14,688 bases of DNA from HGM04593 sp045589695 (GCA_045589695.1 JAZNPP010000033.1:1-14688), one strand, 5' to 3'; positions 7,084 to 14,307 are shown, counted from the stretch's first letter. A program made the numbers and translations. The notes: a model not told the origin generated them from the sequence alone.

Positions 7084-7443
7084 ATGGAAGACAACAGAAA
7101 GAGCGGCATGAACGAGAACGAGAAGGAGATAGTATTTTCTCAGGCAATAAAAGCCGGAAAAAGAATATACTATATCGATGTTAAGAAAAACAGGAAAGAG
7201 GAAATGTATCTTTCAATAACCGAAAGCAAGAAGATTGTTTCGGGTGAGGGCGAGAACGCCAACGTGACATTTGAAAAGCACAAAATTTTCCTTTATCGAG
7301 AAGACTTCGCTAAATTCGCCAACAGCCTTAACGAAGCCATAAACTTCGTCATTGCCGAACAAGGCGAATACAAGTCACCATACGCCGAGCAGCCGGGGGC
7401 CGACAACGGCGAAGAGAAACTCAACATCGACATAGAATTCTAA
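7084..7443 (+). CDS. DUF3276 (PUR-alpha-like) nucleic-acid-binding protein
   Basis: A 119-aa cytoplasmic protein of the DUF3276 family, which has the PUR fold of single-strand DNA/RNA-binding proteins such as Borrelia BpuR. The core (about 14-95) has the expected beta-beta-beta-beta-alpha pattern: EIVFSQAIKAGKRIYYIDVK, then MYLSITESKKI, FEKHKIFLYREDF and the helix AKFANSLNEAINFVI. Aromatic and basic residues (Y29, Y30, K34-K37) are suited to contacting nucleic acid. The tail (about 96-119) is acidic and probably disordered. The family assignment is from recognised pattern; the target is unknown. It stands divergent from nusB and is followed by a perfect palindrome. Confidence 0.9.
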   Translation: MEDNRKSGMNENEKEIVFSQAIKAGKRIYYIDVKKNRKEEMYLSITESKKIVSGEGENANVTFEKHKIFLYREDFAKFANSLNEAINFVIAEQGEYKSPYAEQPGADNGEEKLNIDIEF

Positions 7444-7457
7444 AAAAATAAACGACT

Positions 7458-7487
7458 TAAGTGAGATGAGGATCCTCATCTCACTTA
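7458..7487. terminator. Perfect 30-base palindrome after DUF3276, possible terminator
   Basis: Bases 7458-7487 read identically on both strands (half-site TAAGTGAGATGAGGA, centre GGATCC), starting 15 bases after the DUF3276 stop codon. As RNA the stem would be up to 13 bp with a tight loop. On the plus strand only TGATATTATGG follows, so the U tract is poor; on the minus strand it would be followed by a T-rich run, yet no minus-strand gene ends here. It may be a weak terminator or attenuator between the DUF3276 gene and the secreted protein, or a protein-binding palindrome. Confidence 0.55.
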
Positions 7488-7525
7488 TGATATTATGGAT
7501 ATTAAACACAAAGAATCGTAAAACC

Positions 7526-9211
7526 ATGAGAAAGAATTACTTCGGATTTTTATTCGCTGCAGCTTGCATGCTTATGCCGGCAACAATGACAGCTCAGAAC
7601 ATCTTTGCGAAAATATCAAAATCTCCGGTTTTGAGAACTGCCCGCCCGCAGGGAGAAATGGACGTGATATTGCTCGACAGCATCCTTTCCGATTCCGAGC
7701 GTACATATTATGAATATAACGAGCATGGTTATCTCGTATCTACAATGACCTACTATAACGAAGAGGGCAAATGGGTTTTCGACAATGACGTGGATGTTTC
7801 TCTTCTTGCGGAATATGAGTTCGACGACACAGGCCGTTGCACAAGATTTTCGGAATACAGTTTCAATGAGGAAGGCAAGAAAGAGAAGGAAATCACACGT
7901 GTAGACGTTACATATACCGCAGAGACACGTACCGAAAAATTCTATTGCGAAGAGACAGACGTTCCCGAATTGGTACTGTGCGAAGAAATCGTATATGACA
8001 TATCAGGAAACCCAGTCATTATAAAAGAGTACGAATACGACGAATATACAGGCAAAACGGAATTGTACGATTACGAGGAATACAAATTCACTGACTGCAT
8101 AATTTCATACGAAAACTGCGAGAACGGCAACCACCAGATCACGTGGGACGACGACCTGTTCGACGCGTATTGCTATTACAGCATCACTTACAATGCCGGA
8201 GAGGATTATCTAAGAGGCTGGAAATACGAAACCGACGAGAACGGAGAAAAGAAAAAATATTCAATAAGCGAATACAGCTTTGACATATCGGGAATAGAAA
8301 ACATCGACAGCCTATGGAAAATTGACGAAGAGTATAACGAAGATGCAGGCGACACGGATTACGGGATTGGCACAGAGAGCGAGACTGTTGCCCGCACCTC
8401 GGAATACGAAGTCGGATATAACGAAATTTTCATAGAGGAGGGCGACTGGGTATACAAAGGAGATATTCATATCGAGGAGATATACAACGAGACGAATGAC
8501 TGCTATGAGAAAAAAATAATCGACGGCATGATACAAATAAGATGGTCTGGAAACGGACGTTACCGCTACGATTACCCTCTCTACAATTACGAGTTTCCGC
8601 AAGGAGGATTCAACAGATTCTACTTAAGCGATTATGCTATGGCCGTAGAGACTACGATGGCATTTTGGGACAAAGATCAGGAGCGCTGGATAATGGAAGG
8701 GGGCCAGCCCTACTATTACAAACACTACGAAAATGACAAAGGCCAGACAATTACCGAAGGCCGCAAATATACGTTCAACGGCGAGACCATGAGAATGGAA
8801 CTCGTAGGGACACCGCAATACACCACGTATTCATTCGACGAGACGGCACGTCTCATAACAATTGAAAGCGACAATGGAAGCAAAGAGCATTTCGAGTACC
8901 TCAACGATGAATGTGACTACCTTAAGAAAGCGTACCGAACAGACGCTCAAGGCAACGAAAGCGATGTCTACACATTGTATTACAGCAACGGCAAGTACAA
9001 ATGGCCGGAAAACAGCCCGACGGAAGTAAAAGAGATTGCAGCAAAAGGCATTACAGTAGACGGCAACAGAATATCGGCGGAAGGCGATATCCGCGTATTC
9101 AATGCAGGCGGACAGATTGCAGCGAACGGAACACGCTCGGTTGTCATCAGCCAACCCGGCATCTACTTCGTAAAGACAGACAAAGCCGTTAAAAAGATTT
9201 ACATCAAATAA
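7526..9211 (+). CDS. Secreted acidic Tyr/Glu-rich repeat protein with T9SS-type C-terminal domain
   Basis: A 561-aa protein of unknown function. Residues 1-24 form a signal peptide (MRKNYFGFLFAAACMLMPA, ending MTAQ). Residues about 50-490 are very acidic and Tyr-rich, with loosely repeated units of the type YxY(D/N)xxG followed by a charged beta strand, e.g. YYEYNEHGYL, AEYEFDDTGRC, EYSFNEEGKK, EEIVYDISGNP and YETDENGEKK. These resemble the YD/RHS-like repeats of surface proteins. The last ~60 residues fit a type IX secretion (Por) sorting domain: IRVFNAGGQIA, then SQPGIYFVKTDKAVKKIYIK at the very end. I chose the ATG at 7526 because it starts the signal peptide; the in-frame ATG at 7466 lies inside the palindrome. 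Cell-surface or released location is inferred. No enzyme motif was found. Confidence 0.85.
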   Translation: MRKNYFGFLFAAACMLMPATMTAQNIFAKISKSPVLRTARPQGEMDVILLDSILSDSERTYYEYNEHGYLVSTMTYYNEEGKWVFDNDVDVSLLAEYEFDDTGRCTRFSEYSFNEEGKKEKEITRVDVTYTAETRTEKFYCEETDVPELVLCEEIVYDISGNPVIIKEYEYDEYTGKTELYDYEEYKFTDCIISYENCENGNHQITWDDDLFDAYCYYSITYNAGEDYLRGWKYETDENGEKKKYSISEYSFDISGIENIDSLWKIDEEYNEDAGDTDYGIGTESETVARTSEYEVGYNEIFIEEGDWVYKGDIHIEEIYNETNDCYEKKIIDGMIQIRWSGNGRYRYDYPLYNYEFPQGGFNRFYLSDYAMAVETTMAFWDKDQERWIMEGGQPYYYKHYENDKGQTITEGRKYTFNGETMRMELVGTPQYTTYSFDETARLITIESDNGSKEHFEYLNDECDYLKKAYRTDAQGNESDVYTLYYSNGKYKWPENSPTEVKEIAAKGITVDGNRISAEGDIRVFNAGGQIAANGTRSVVISQPGIYFVKTDKAVKKIYIK

Positions 9212-9219
9212 CGGGCAAC

Positions 9220-9252
9220 TGTTGCATATTCCAAACAAAACATGTATCTTTG
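9220..9252 (+). promoter_or_regulatory. Promoter of the rplY-pth-S4 operon
   Basis: TGTTG (9220-9224), 20 bases, then TATCTTTG (9245-9252), a perfect TAnnTTTG -7 box. Transcription would start near 9259, leaving a leader of about 70 bases before rplY. It begins just 8 bases after the secreted-protein gene, with no obvious terminator between them. Confidence 0.75.
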
Positions 9253-9282
9253 CACCCGCTTTAAAGACATCGTGTGATGGCG

Positions 9283-9316
9283 AATTAAGCAAATGAACAT
9301 TCTTAATTTAGAGTAA
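9283..9316 (+). promoter_or_regulatory. rplY leader: hairpin and 7-codon mini-ORF
   Basis: AATTAAG (9283-9289) pairs exactly with CTTAATT (9302-9308) around a 12-base loop. An ORF of seven codons, ATG at 9293 to TAA at 9314-9316 (MNILNLE), overlaps the hairpin and ends 12 bases before the rplY ATG. Both are visible in the sequence. Whether the peptide is made or the hairpin controls L25 synthesis is unknown, and A/T-rich leaders produce such patterns by chance. Confidence 0.25.
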
Positions 9317-9328
9317 CACATTAAAAAA

Positions 9329-9907
9329 ATGAAAACAATCAGCATCAGCGGTTCAAGCAGAACCGAGGTAGGCAAGAAAGCTACCAATGCGCTTCGCAAC
9401 GCAGGTCTTGTACCTTGCAATCTTTATGGAGTAGAAAAAGAAGCTAAGGCGTTCAGCGTAACGACAGAAAGCCTTCGCAAGCTCGTTTACACACCGGACA
9501 TACACATTGTAGACCTCACAATTGACGGCACTACAGTAAAGGCTATCATGAAGGATATCCAGTTCCACCCCGTTAAGGACACTATCCTCCACGTAGATTT
9601 CTATCAGGTAACAGAGGAGAAGCCTATCGTTATGGCTGTTCCTGTCAAGCTCGAAGGTCTTGCGGACGGCGTACGTGCCGGCGGTAAGCTCGTTCAGATA
9701 CAGCGTTACCTTAAGGTTAAAGCTATCTACAACGCTATCCCTGAGATTTTGACAGTAGACGTAACATCTCTCGGTTTGGGCAAGTCTATCAAGGTCGGCG
9801 ACCTTTCTTATGAGGGTCTTGAGCTCGTAACGGTAAAAGAGTCTCTCGTATGTTCAGTTAAGACTACACGTGCATCTGCAGCGGCAGCAGCAGCGGCTAA
9901 GAAGTAA
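9329..9907 (+). CDS. rplY: 50S ribosomal protein L25 (general stress protein Ctc type)
   Basis: Binds 5S rRNA in the central protuberance of the large subunit. It is the 192-aa two-domain form: an N-terminal L25 domain (about 1-90) beginning with the typical ISGSSRTEVGKKATNALR, then NLYG, and a C-terminal TL5/Ctc beta domain (about 95-180) with VPVKLEGLADGVRAGGKL and LEVDVTSL-like patterns. It ends in an Ala-rich tail (RASAAAAAAAKK), which is common in Bacteroidota. First gene of an operon with pth, which begins 11 bases after its stop codon. Codon use here is more biased to abundant codons than in neighbouring genes, as expected for a ribosomal protein. Confidence 0.97.
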   Translation: MKTISISGSSRTEVGKKATNALRNAGLVPCNLYGVEKEAKAFSVTTESLRKLVYTPDIHIVDLTIDGTTVKAIMKDIQFHPVKDTILHVDFYQVTEEKPIVMAVPVKLEGLADGVRAGGKLVQIQRYLKVKAIYNAIPEILTVDVTSLGLGKSIKVGDLSYEGLELVTVKESLVCSVKTTRASAAAAAAAKK

Positions 9908-9918
9908 TTCGCTGAAAC

Positions 9919-10512
9919 ATGAAATATCTGATTGTCGGACTGGGCAATATCGGACGAGAGTACGAAGGAACCCGCCACAACATAGGATTTACAGTATTGG
10001 ACGCTTTCGCAAAGGCGTCCAATACTATTTTTCAAGACAAGCGCTACGGCTATGTCGCTGAAGCGTCGGTACGAGGCCGCAAGCTTATCCTGCTAAAACC
10101 GTCCACATACATGAACCTTAGCGGCAACGCCGTACGTTATTGGATGCAGCAAGAGAAGATACCCCTTGAAAATCTCCTCGTCATTGTAGACGACCTCGCA
10201 TTGCCTGTAGGCGCACTGCGTCTAAAAGGACAAGGCAGCGACGGAGGACATAACGGGCTTAAGCATATAGCGGCAACAATAGGCAGCACGGCATATGCTC
10301 GGCTGCGTTTCGGCATAGGTAACGACTTCGGCAAAGGACACCAGGTAGACTTCGTACTCGGAGCGTTCGACAGTGAGGAACAGAAGATTGTCGAACAACA
10401 GCTTGAGACAACCACCGAGATTATAAAAAGTTTCTGTTTCGCAGGACTGGCACGCACCATGAACCAGTTCAACAAGAAAGGAAACGGAAAACAGGAGAAC
10501 AAGAATGAGTGA
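9919..10512 (+). CDS. pth: Peptidyl-tRNA hydrolase
   Basis: Releases peptides from prematurely dissociated peptidyl-tRNA, recycling tRNA in the cytoplasm. The 197-aa length is normal. Active-site residues are present: N10 (GLGNIG), H20 (TRHNIG), N66 (STYMNLSG), D92 (VIVDDLALP) and N112 (GSDGGHNG). The C-terminus is a basic/polar tail (KKGNGKQENKNE). The stop codon lies inside the next gene: pth and the S4 gene overlap by 8 bases (10505-10512), which suggests coupled translation. Confidence 0.98.
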   Translation: MKYLIVGLGNIGREYEGTRHNIGFTVLDAFAKASNTIFQDKRYGYVAEASVRGRKLILLKPSTYMNLSGNAVRYWMQQEKIPLENLLVIVDDLALPVGALRLKGQGSDGGHNGLKHIAATIGSTAYARLRFGIGNDFGKGHQVDFVLGAFDSEEQKIVEQQLETTTEIIKSFCFAGLARTMNQFNKKGNGKQENKNE

Positions 10513-10924
10513 ACAGGCACGCATAGACAAATGGCTGTGGGCAGTACGCATTTACAAGACGCGCAGCATAGCGGCAGAAGCATGCAAGAAAGGGCATATA
10601 AGCATTGGAGATCGTACAGCCAAGCCGGCACACAACGTACATGTCGGAGATGTTGTAAACGTAAAGAAAGCACCTATCACCTACTCGTTCCGAGTTCTTA
10701 AATGCGCCGAAAACCGTGTTGGCGCGAAGTTCGTTCCCGAGCTGATGGAGAACATCACTCCGCAGGAACAGTATGAGATACTTGAGATAAGCCGGATGAG
10801 CGGCTTCACAGGCCGTATGCGAGGAACAGGCCGTCCCACGAAGAAAGAGCGTCGCGACCTTGACCAGTTCGTCGAAGAATCATATGGCGACCAATTTGAC
10901 GAGTTCGATTTCGACGAGCTGTAA
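10505..10924 (+). CDS. S4-domain RNA-binding protein, Hsp15-like
   Basis: A 139-aa protein with an N-terminal S4 RNA-binding domain (about 6-65; RIDKWLWAVRIYKTRSIAAE, then GHISIG and HVGDVVNVK). This is the Hsp15 (HslR) arrangement; E. coli Hsp15 binds free 50S subunits that carry nascent chains. A basic segment, GFTGRMRGTGRPTKKERR (about 98-115), follows and fits RNA binding. Unlike E. coli Hsp15, the C-terminus is strongly acidic and aromatic (DQFDEFDFDEL). The link to pth suits a role in rescue of stalled large subunits, but this is inference from family and context. hslR is a possible symbol, but orthology is not certain. Confidence 0.9.
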   Translation: MSEQARIDKWLWAVRIYKTRSIAAEACKKGHISIGDRTAKPAHNVHVGDVVNVKKAPITYSFRVLKCAENRVGAKFVPELMENITPQEQYEILEISRMSGFTGRMRGTGRPTKKERRDLDQFVEESYGDQFDEFDFDEL

Positions 10925-10951
10925 GCGACCGGAAGAGCCGCAGACATCAGC

Positions 10952-10992
10952 GCCGTGCCCTTAAACGGATTTCGTTTCAAGGGCGCCACGGC
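10952..10992. terminator. Imperfect hairpin after the S4 gene, possible terminator
   Basis: GCCGTG (10952-10957) pairs with CACGGC (10987-10992), and CCCTTAAACG (10958-10967) pairs with CGTTT plus AAGGG (10973-10983) across a one-base bulge, leaving a three-base bulge on the 3' side and a 5-base loop. It lies 28 bases after the stop codon. What follows is A-rich rather than T-rich, so intrinsic termination on the plus strand is uncertain. Confidence 0.45.
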
Positions 10993-11022
10993 ACAAAAAG
11001 CTCAAAAAAAGAGCGTAAACTC

Positions 11023-11053
11023 TTGGTACAACCAAATAAACGAGCTATCTTTG
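11023..11053 (+). promoter_or_regulatory. Promoter of tRNA-Arg
   Basis: TTG (11023-11025), 20 bases, then TATCTTTG (11046-11053), a perfect -7 box identical to that of rplY. Transcription would start about 27 bases before the mature tRNA. Confidence 0.7.
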
Positions 11054-11086
11054 CAAACGGATTTGAAACATAATCCCTCAAAGGTC

Positions 11087-11160
<74 letters not shown>

Positions 11161-11167
11161 CAAAGAG

Positions 11168-11203
11168 AATAAAAGGAAAAGCCGACAGGCTTTTCCTTTT
11201 ATT
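11168..11203 (+). terminator. Intrinsic terminator of tRNA-Arg
   Basis: A perfect 16-bp stem (left arm AATAAAAGGAAAAGCC, 11168-11183; right arm 11188-11203) with loop GACA, 7 bases after the mature tRNA. The right arm is T-rich and is followed by ATTATTTT, so both hairpin and tract fit a strong terminator. Confidence 0.92.
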
Positions 11204-11570
11204 ATTTTAAAATAGTCTAACATTGGGATTTTCAAGTATCTATCTTGTTTCACTCGGAAGTTGTTGAATTACTAACTACGCAACAGAGAGCAACAGAGAA
11301 AAACAGAAAACAACACTTTATGCGTAATTGATAATACCATTAAATACGCGTTCCGGAAATCAAGTACGTATAATTACAGCAAAAATTTACGCCGGGACAG
11401 TAAAAGGGAAAGTTTTAAGTTTTGAGACGGGTTTATATGTCGTCGCCCTAAAAAGGTCGGTATAGTCTGGATTGTTAATTCAACGCCATTGAGAGTAAAT
11501 ATCCGAAAATAAACCGGGCCCGCATTGCAAAATATTGAAGCAAAGTTCATATATTCCGCTCGTTTGTTCT
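11204..11570. other. Long spacer without a convincing gene
   Basis: No ORF here looks real; a 74-codon minus-strand frame (11374-11598) has no recognisable pattern and begins in the next gene's promoter. The stretch is A/T-rich. It contains a tandem 10-base repeat, GCAACAGAGA twice at 11280-11299, followed by related A-rich CAACA/AACAG units up to about 11315. It also has an inverted pair GGTTTAT (about 11430) and ATAAACC (about 11510), and a CGGGCCCG palindrome near 11515. It may be a decayed gene, the scar of an element once inserted next to the tRNA, or an unrecognised RNA. Confidence 0.5.
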
Positions 11571-11578
11571 TATTTTTG
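11571..11578 (+). promoter_or_regulatory. Candidate -7 box of the transporter-menG-menA operon
   Basis: TATTTTTG fits TAnnTTTG exactly, 20 bases before the ATG, giving a very short A/T-rich leader (about 14 bases). No good TTTG is found 19-21 bases upstream, so the -33 element is weak. Confidence 0.45.
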
Positions 11579-11598
11579 CAATTATAAAAAAATATCAA

Positions 11599-12453
11599 AT
11601 GAACACGATATGGATTGTAATGCCTATTCTTATCGTTCTTATGTTCTTGCTTGGAACAGAACTCAAAAAGGAGGCATTCGTGAATATTGCCCGCAACCCT
11701 AAAGCTGTCATATTGGGATTGACAGGGCAGATAATAATACTGCCGGCTATCGCCTTCGCTCTTGCATGGCTATTGAATATGCCGCCAGTCTATTTTATGG
11801 GACTTGTGCTTATTGCTTGTTGCCCGGGAGGAAGTTCATCGAATGTATTCTCAATGCTCGCAAAAGGCGATGTCGCACTGTCAATAACTCTTACTGCCGC
11901 AAGCAGCATAATTACATTGTTCACGTTGCCGGCGATAATGGAACTGACTGCGCAGTTCGTTTCGCAGAACGCCGGCATATCCATAGATCTGCCTATAGGC
12001 AGGTTGCTTATACAGAATATTGTATTGCTCTTCGTGCCACTATTGGCAGGCCGGCTTTTCAGCTACCTGAAACCGCAATCGGCAGCAAAAGTGAGCAAGA
12101 CTCTCAACAAAATCGCTTTCCCAGCACTAATGACGCTGGCATTGCTCTTTTTCCTTCAGTACACCCGGGAAATAATGGACAATATACGCTTGACCGGAGC
12201 GGCTTGCGTTATGCTGATAATCGCAAGCATGTCATTCAGTTCCATGCTCTCACGAGCCGGCAAGCTTACCGACTCTGCGCGGCGCACCATCGTAATCGAG
12301 GTCGGAATGCAAAATGCGGCACAAGCGATAGCGATAGCGACCTCGCCTTTCATCTTCAATAACGGAGAAATGGCAATACCCGCAATAATATACGCATTGC
12401 TGATGAATATCATTCTATTGCTGTATGTAATGAAAATCAAACACTCAAAATAA
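11599..12453 (+). CDS. Bile acid:sodium symporter (BASS/SBF) family transporter
   Basis: A 284-aa integral membrane protein with about nine hydrophobic segments. It carries the two conserved motifs of the family: CCPGGSSSN at 74-82 and EVGMQNAAQ from E234, in which E234 and Q238 match the spacing of the sodium-site Glu and Gln known from bacterial ASBT structures. Sodium-coupled uptake of an organic anion is therefore likely. The substrate is not shown by sequence: members of this family carry bile acids, pyruvate, pantothenate and other acids. The menG start codon is 5 bases beyond the stop codon, so it belongs to a menaquinone operon; whether it carries a quinone precursor or something unrelated is open. 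Confidence 0.92.
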   Translation: MNTIWIVMPILIVLMFLLGTELKKEAFVNIARNPKAVILGLTGQIIILPAIAFALAWLLNMPPVYFMGLVLIACCPGGSSSNVFSMLAKGDVALSITLTAASSIITLFTLPAIMELTAQFVSQNAGISIDLPIGRLLIQNIVLLFVPLLAGRLFSYLKPQSAAKVSKTLNKIAFPALMTLALLFFLQYTREIMDNIRLTGAACVMLIIASMSFSSMLSRAGKLTDSARRTIVIEVGMQNAAQAIAIATSPFIFNNGEMAIPAIIYALLMNIILLLYVMKIKHSK

Positions 12454-12458
12454 CGTAA

Positions 12459-13154
12459 ATGGCAAAGAAAGAGAAAATAAAGAGCCTTTTTGACAATATC
12501 GCTCCCGACTATGACAAACTGAACCACATTCTATCGCTTAACATAGACAAAGGATGGCGCAGAAAGGCCGTAAAGGAGATAACGGACGATAATAGACCGC
12601 TTAAGATATTAGATGTAGCTTGCGGCACAGGCGACTTCACCATAGAGATTGCACGCAAGGCCACAGAAGGTAGCCGCATTACAGGAATAGACCTCTCTGA
12701 GGGAATGATGGCGGTCGGACGCAAAAAGCTAAAGGCAGCCGGGATAGATGCCGCATTGGAGTACGGCGACTGCGAGGAGCTTGCCTACCCGGACAATTGC
12801 TTCGACCGCGTATCCGCCGGCTTCGGCGTCCGCAACTTCGAGCATCTCGACATTGGCCTCAAAGAGATGCATCGTGTGCTGAAGCAAGGAGGCAAACTTG
12901 TAATCCTTGAACTTTCAATACCATCCAACCCTCTCATACGCTGGCTCTACAAGTTCTATTTCCTGAAGGTTCTGCCGGCTATAGGAGGCAGAGTGTCGGG
13001 TAACCGCAATGCCTATAACTACTTGCCGGCATCGGTACTCCATTTCCCGGCCCCTGACAAGTTCATTCCGATGATAAAAGCGGCAGGTTTCAGCGAGGCA
13101 AGACACAAAGCTTTGACGTTCGGAATATGCCGAATGTATGTAGGTATAAAATAG
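12459..13154 (+). CDS. menG: Demethylmenaquinone methyltransferase
   Basis: SAM-dependent C-methylation of demethylmenaquinone, the last step of menaquinone synthesis; the same family (UbiE) also acts on ubiquinone precursors, but the menA neighbour indicates menaquinone. It is 231 aa, with the family N-terminal motif FDNIAPDYDKLNHILS (11-26), SAM motif I LDVACGTGD (51-59), an acidic ribose-binding IDLSEGM segment, GFGVRNF, and the C-terminal NYLPASV...FP pattern. All expected signatures are present. It lies 5 bases after the transporter gene and 12 bases before menA. Confidence 0.96.
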   Translation: MAKKEKIKSLFDNIAPDYDKLNHILSLNIDKGWRRKAVKEITDDNRPLKILDVACGTGDFTIEIARKATEGSRITGIDLSEGMMAVGRKKLKAAGIDAALEYGDCEELAYPDNCFDRVSAGFGVRNFEHLDIGLKEMHRVLKQGGKLVILELSIPSNPLIRWLYKFYFLKVLPAIGGRVSGNRNAYNYLPASVLHFPAPDKFIPMIKAAGFSEARHKALTFGICRMYVGIK

Positions 13155-13166
13155 CGAAATACGGAT

Positions 13167-14054
13167 ATGTTAAAGAAATGGATTGAGGCTATTAGATTAA
13201 GGACGCTCCCTGTCAGCATCGCCGGGGTGCTGGCCGGATGCGGATGTGCCGTGTGGCAAGATAAATTCTCACCGGTACCGGCCATATTATGCCTGATGTT
13301 CGCATTGTCGGCACAGATAGCCTCTAACTTCGGAAACGAATACTACGATTTTGTCAATGGCATGGACCGAAAAGGACGTCACGGATTCCGCCGCGGCGTG
13401 GCAGAGGGTGACATTTCACCGCAAGCTATGAAACGGGCGACATTCATTATGTTGGGAATTTCGGCAATCATAGGATGTTCGCTGTTGCTGTACGGCGGCT
13501 TATGGCTCATTCCTGTCGGCTGCGCTATTCTGCTGTCAGCGCTTGCATACAGCACCGGCCCCTACCCTCTTTCGCATCATGGGCTTGGGGACATAACGGT
13601 AATCATCTTTTTCGGCATAGCGCCCGTAATGCTCACGTGCCATCTTCAGACCGGCGACTGGAACGAACTGCCGATACTTGCGGGAACATCGGCAGCAATA
13701 GGCCTTTTAGCCGCCAATGTCCTTGTCGTGAACAACTATCGTGATATGGAAGACGACTCGGCAGCAGGCAAACGTACGACCGTCGTTATATTCGGGCGCC
13801 GCGCAATGGGGCATGCGTATCTGCTTTCAGGAATTGCAGCAATGGCCATAATGTCCCCTTTGTGGTACAGGCTGCCGTTGTGGGCTCTTGCTGTTCCTGC
13901 CGCCTATTTGCTGATGCACATAATGACATGGCGAAAGCTTGTCCGCAGCAAAGGCGCCGCACTCAATCCCCTGCTTGGGAAAACTGCGAAGAACCTGCTA
14001 TGTTTCACATTGATGCTTCTCGCTGCGGTAATATTGCGACATGCTCTTAACTGA
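13167..14054 (+). CDS. menA: 1,4-dihydroxy-2-naphthoate polyprenyltransferase
   Basis: UbiA-family membrane prenyltransferase that joins a polyprenyl chain to 1,4-dihydroxy-2-naphthoate, giving demethylmenaquinone, the substrate of MenG. It is 295 aa with eight to nine hydrophobic segments. The two Mg-pyrophosphate motifs are visible: N57-E-Y-Y-D61 with D67 (NEYYDFVNGMD), and NNYRDMEDD at 189-197, followed by GKRTTVVIFGRR. The first residues (LKKWIEAIRLRTLPVSIAGV) are typical of MenA. The ATG at 13167 leaves 12 bases after menG. Other men genes are not in the window. Confidence 0.95.
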   Translation: MLKKWIEAIRLRTLPVSIAGVLAGCGCAVWQDKFSPVPAILCLMFALSAQIASNFGNEYYDFVNGMDRKGRHGFRRGVAEGDISPQAMKRATFIMLGISAIIGCSLLLYGGLWLIPVGCAILLSALAYSTGPYPLSHHGLGDITVIIFFGIAPVMLTCHLQTGDWNELPILAGTSAAIGLLAANVLVVNNYRDMEDDSAAGKRTTVVIFGRRAMGHAYLLSGIAAMAIMSPLWYRLPLWALAVPAAYLLMHIMTWRKLVRSKGAALNPLLGKTAKNLLCFTLMLLAAVILRHALN

Positions 14055-14069
14055 CAAAGATTTTTGTCA
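14052..14069 (+). terminator. Weak hairpin at the end of menA
   Basis: TGACAAA (14052-14058, which includes the menA stop codon) pairs with TTTGTCA (14063-14069) around GATT, followed by CTTTATATTCTGTTT. A 7-bp A/T-rich stem is weak for a terminator. The 180 bases that follow, up to the rplI terminator, contain no gene, only a small CTGAC/GTCAG inverted pair at 14222-14239. Confidence 0.4.
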
Positions 14070-14256
14070 CTTTATATTCTGTTTCGCTGTATTCCGGACG
14101 TGACTCAGTTCCGTTTAAATTCATCCGCATACAGTATCCTCTTCAATTCCGTTTTCCGGTTCAGTCCAGTTTCAGCCCGCCTCTATACAGAGAACCTTAT
14201 AAAAGTGTTATAAATTCCTTCCTGACAATTTATAGTCAGAGGCGATATGAAACAAA

Positions 14257-14290
14257 AAGAAGACGACACCTTCATAGATGTCGTCTTCTT
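14257..14290 (-). terminator. Intrinsic terminator of rplI
   Basis: AAGAAGACGACA (14257-14268) pairs perfectly with TGTCGTCTTCTT (14279-14290) around a 10-base loop. On the minus strand, the arm is followed by TTTTTGTTT, so it suits termination of rplI, whose stop codon is 18 bases upstream. It may also stop read-through from menA. Confidence 0.9.
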
Positions 14291-14307
14291 GTTATATAAG
14301 TTCTGTA

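Noticed and set aside
11000..11024. Mutually exclusive small hairpins (GCTC-A7-GAGC and AAGAG/CTCTT) before the tRNA promoter
   Set aside because: Stems of four or five bases in A-rich DNA are too weak to call, and the region is explained by the promoter.
11349..11363. Possible attachment-site copy of the tRNA-Arg 3' end (GCGTTCCGGAAATCA)
   Set aside because: It matches the tRNA end only if nine internal bases are removed and one added; no integrase or element is present, so chance is more likely.
11374..11598. 74-codon minus-strand ORF in the gap after tRNA-Arg
   Set aside because: Its start overlaps the transporter promoter and start region, there is no recognisable domain, and the composition looks non-coding.
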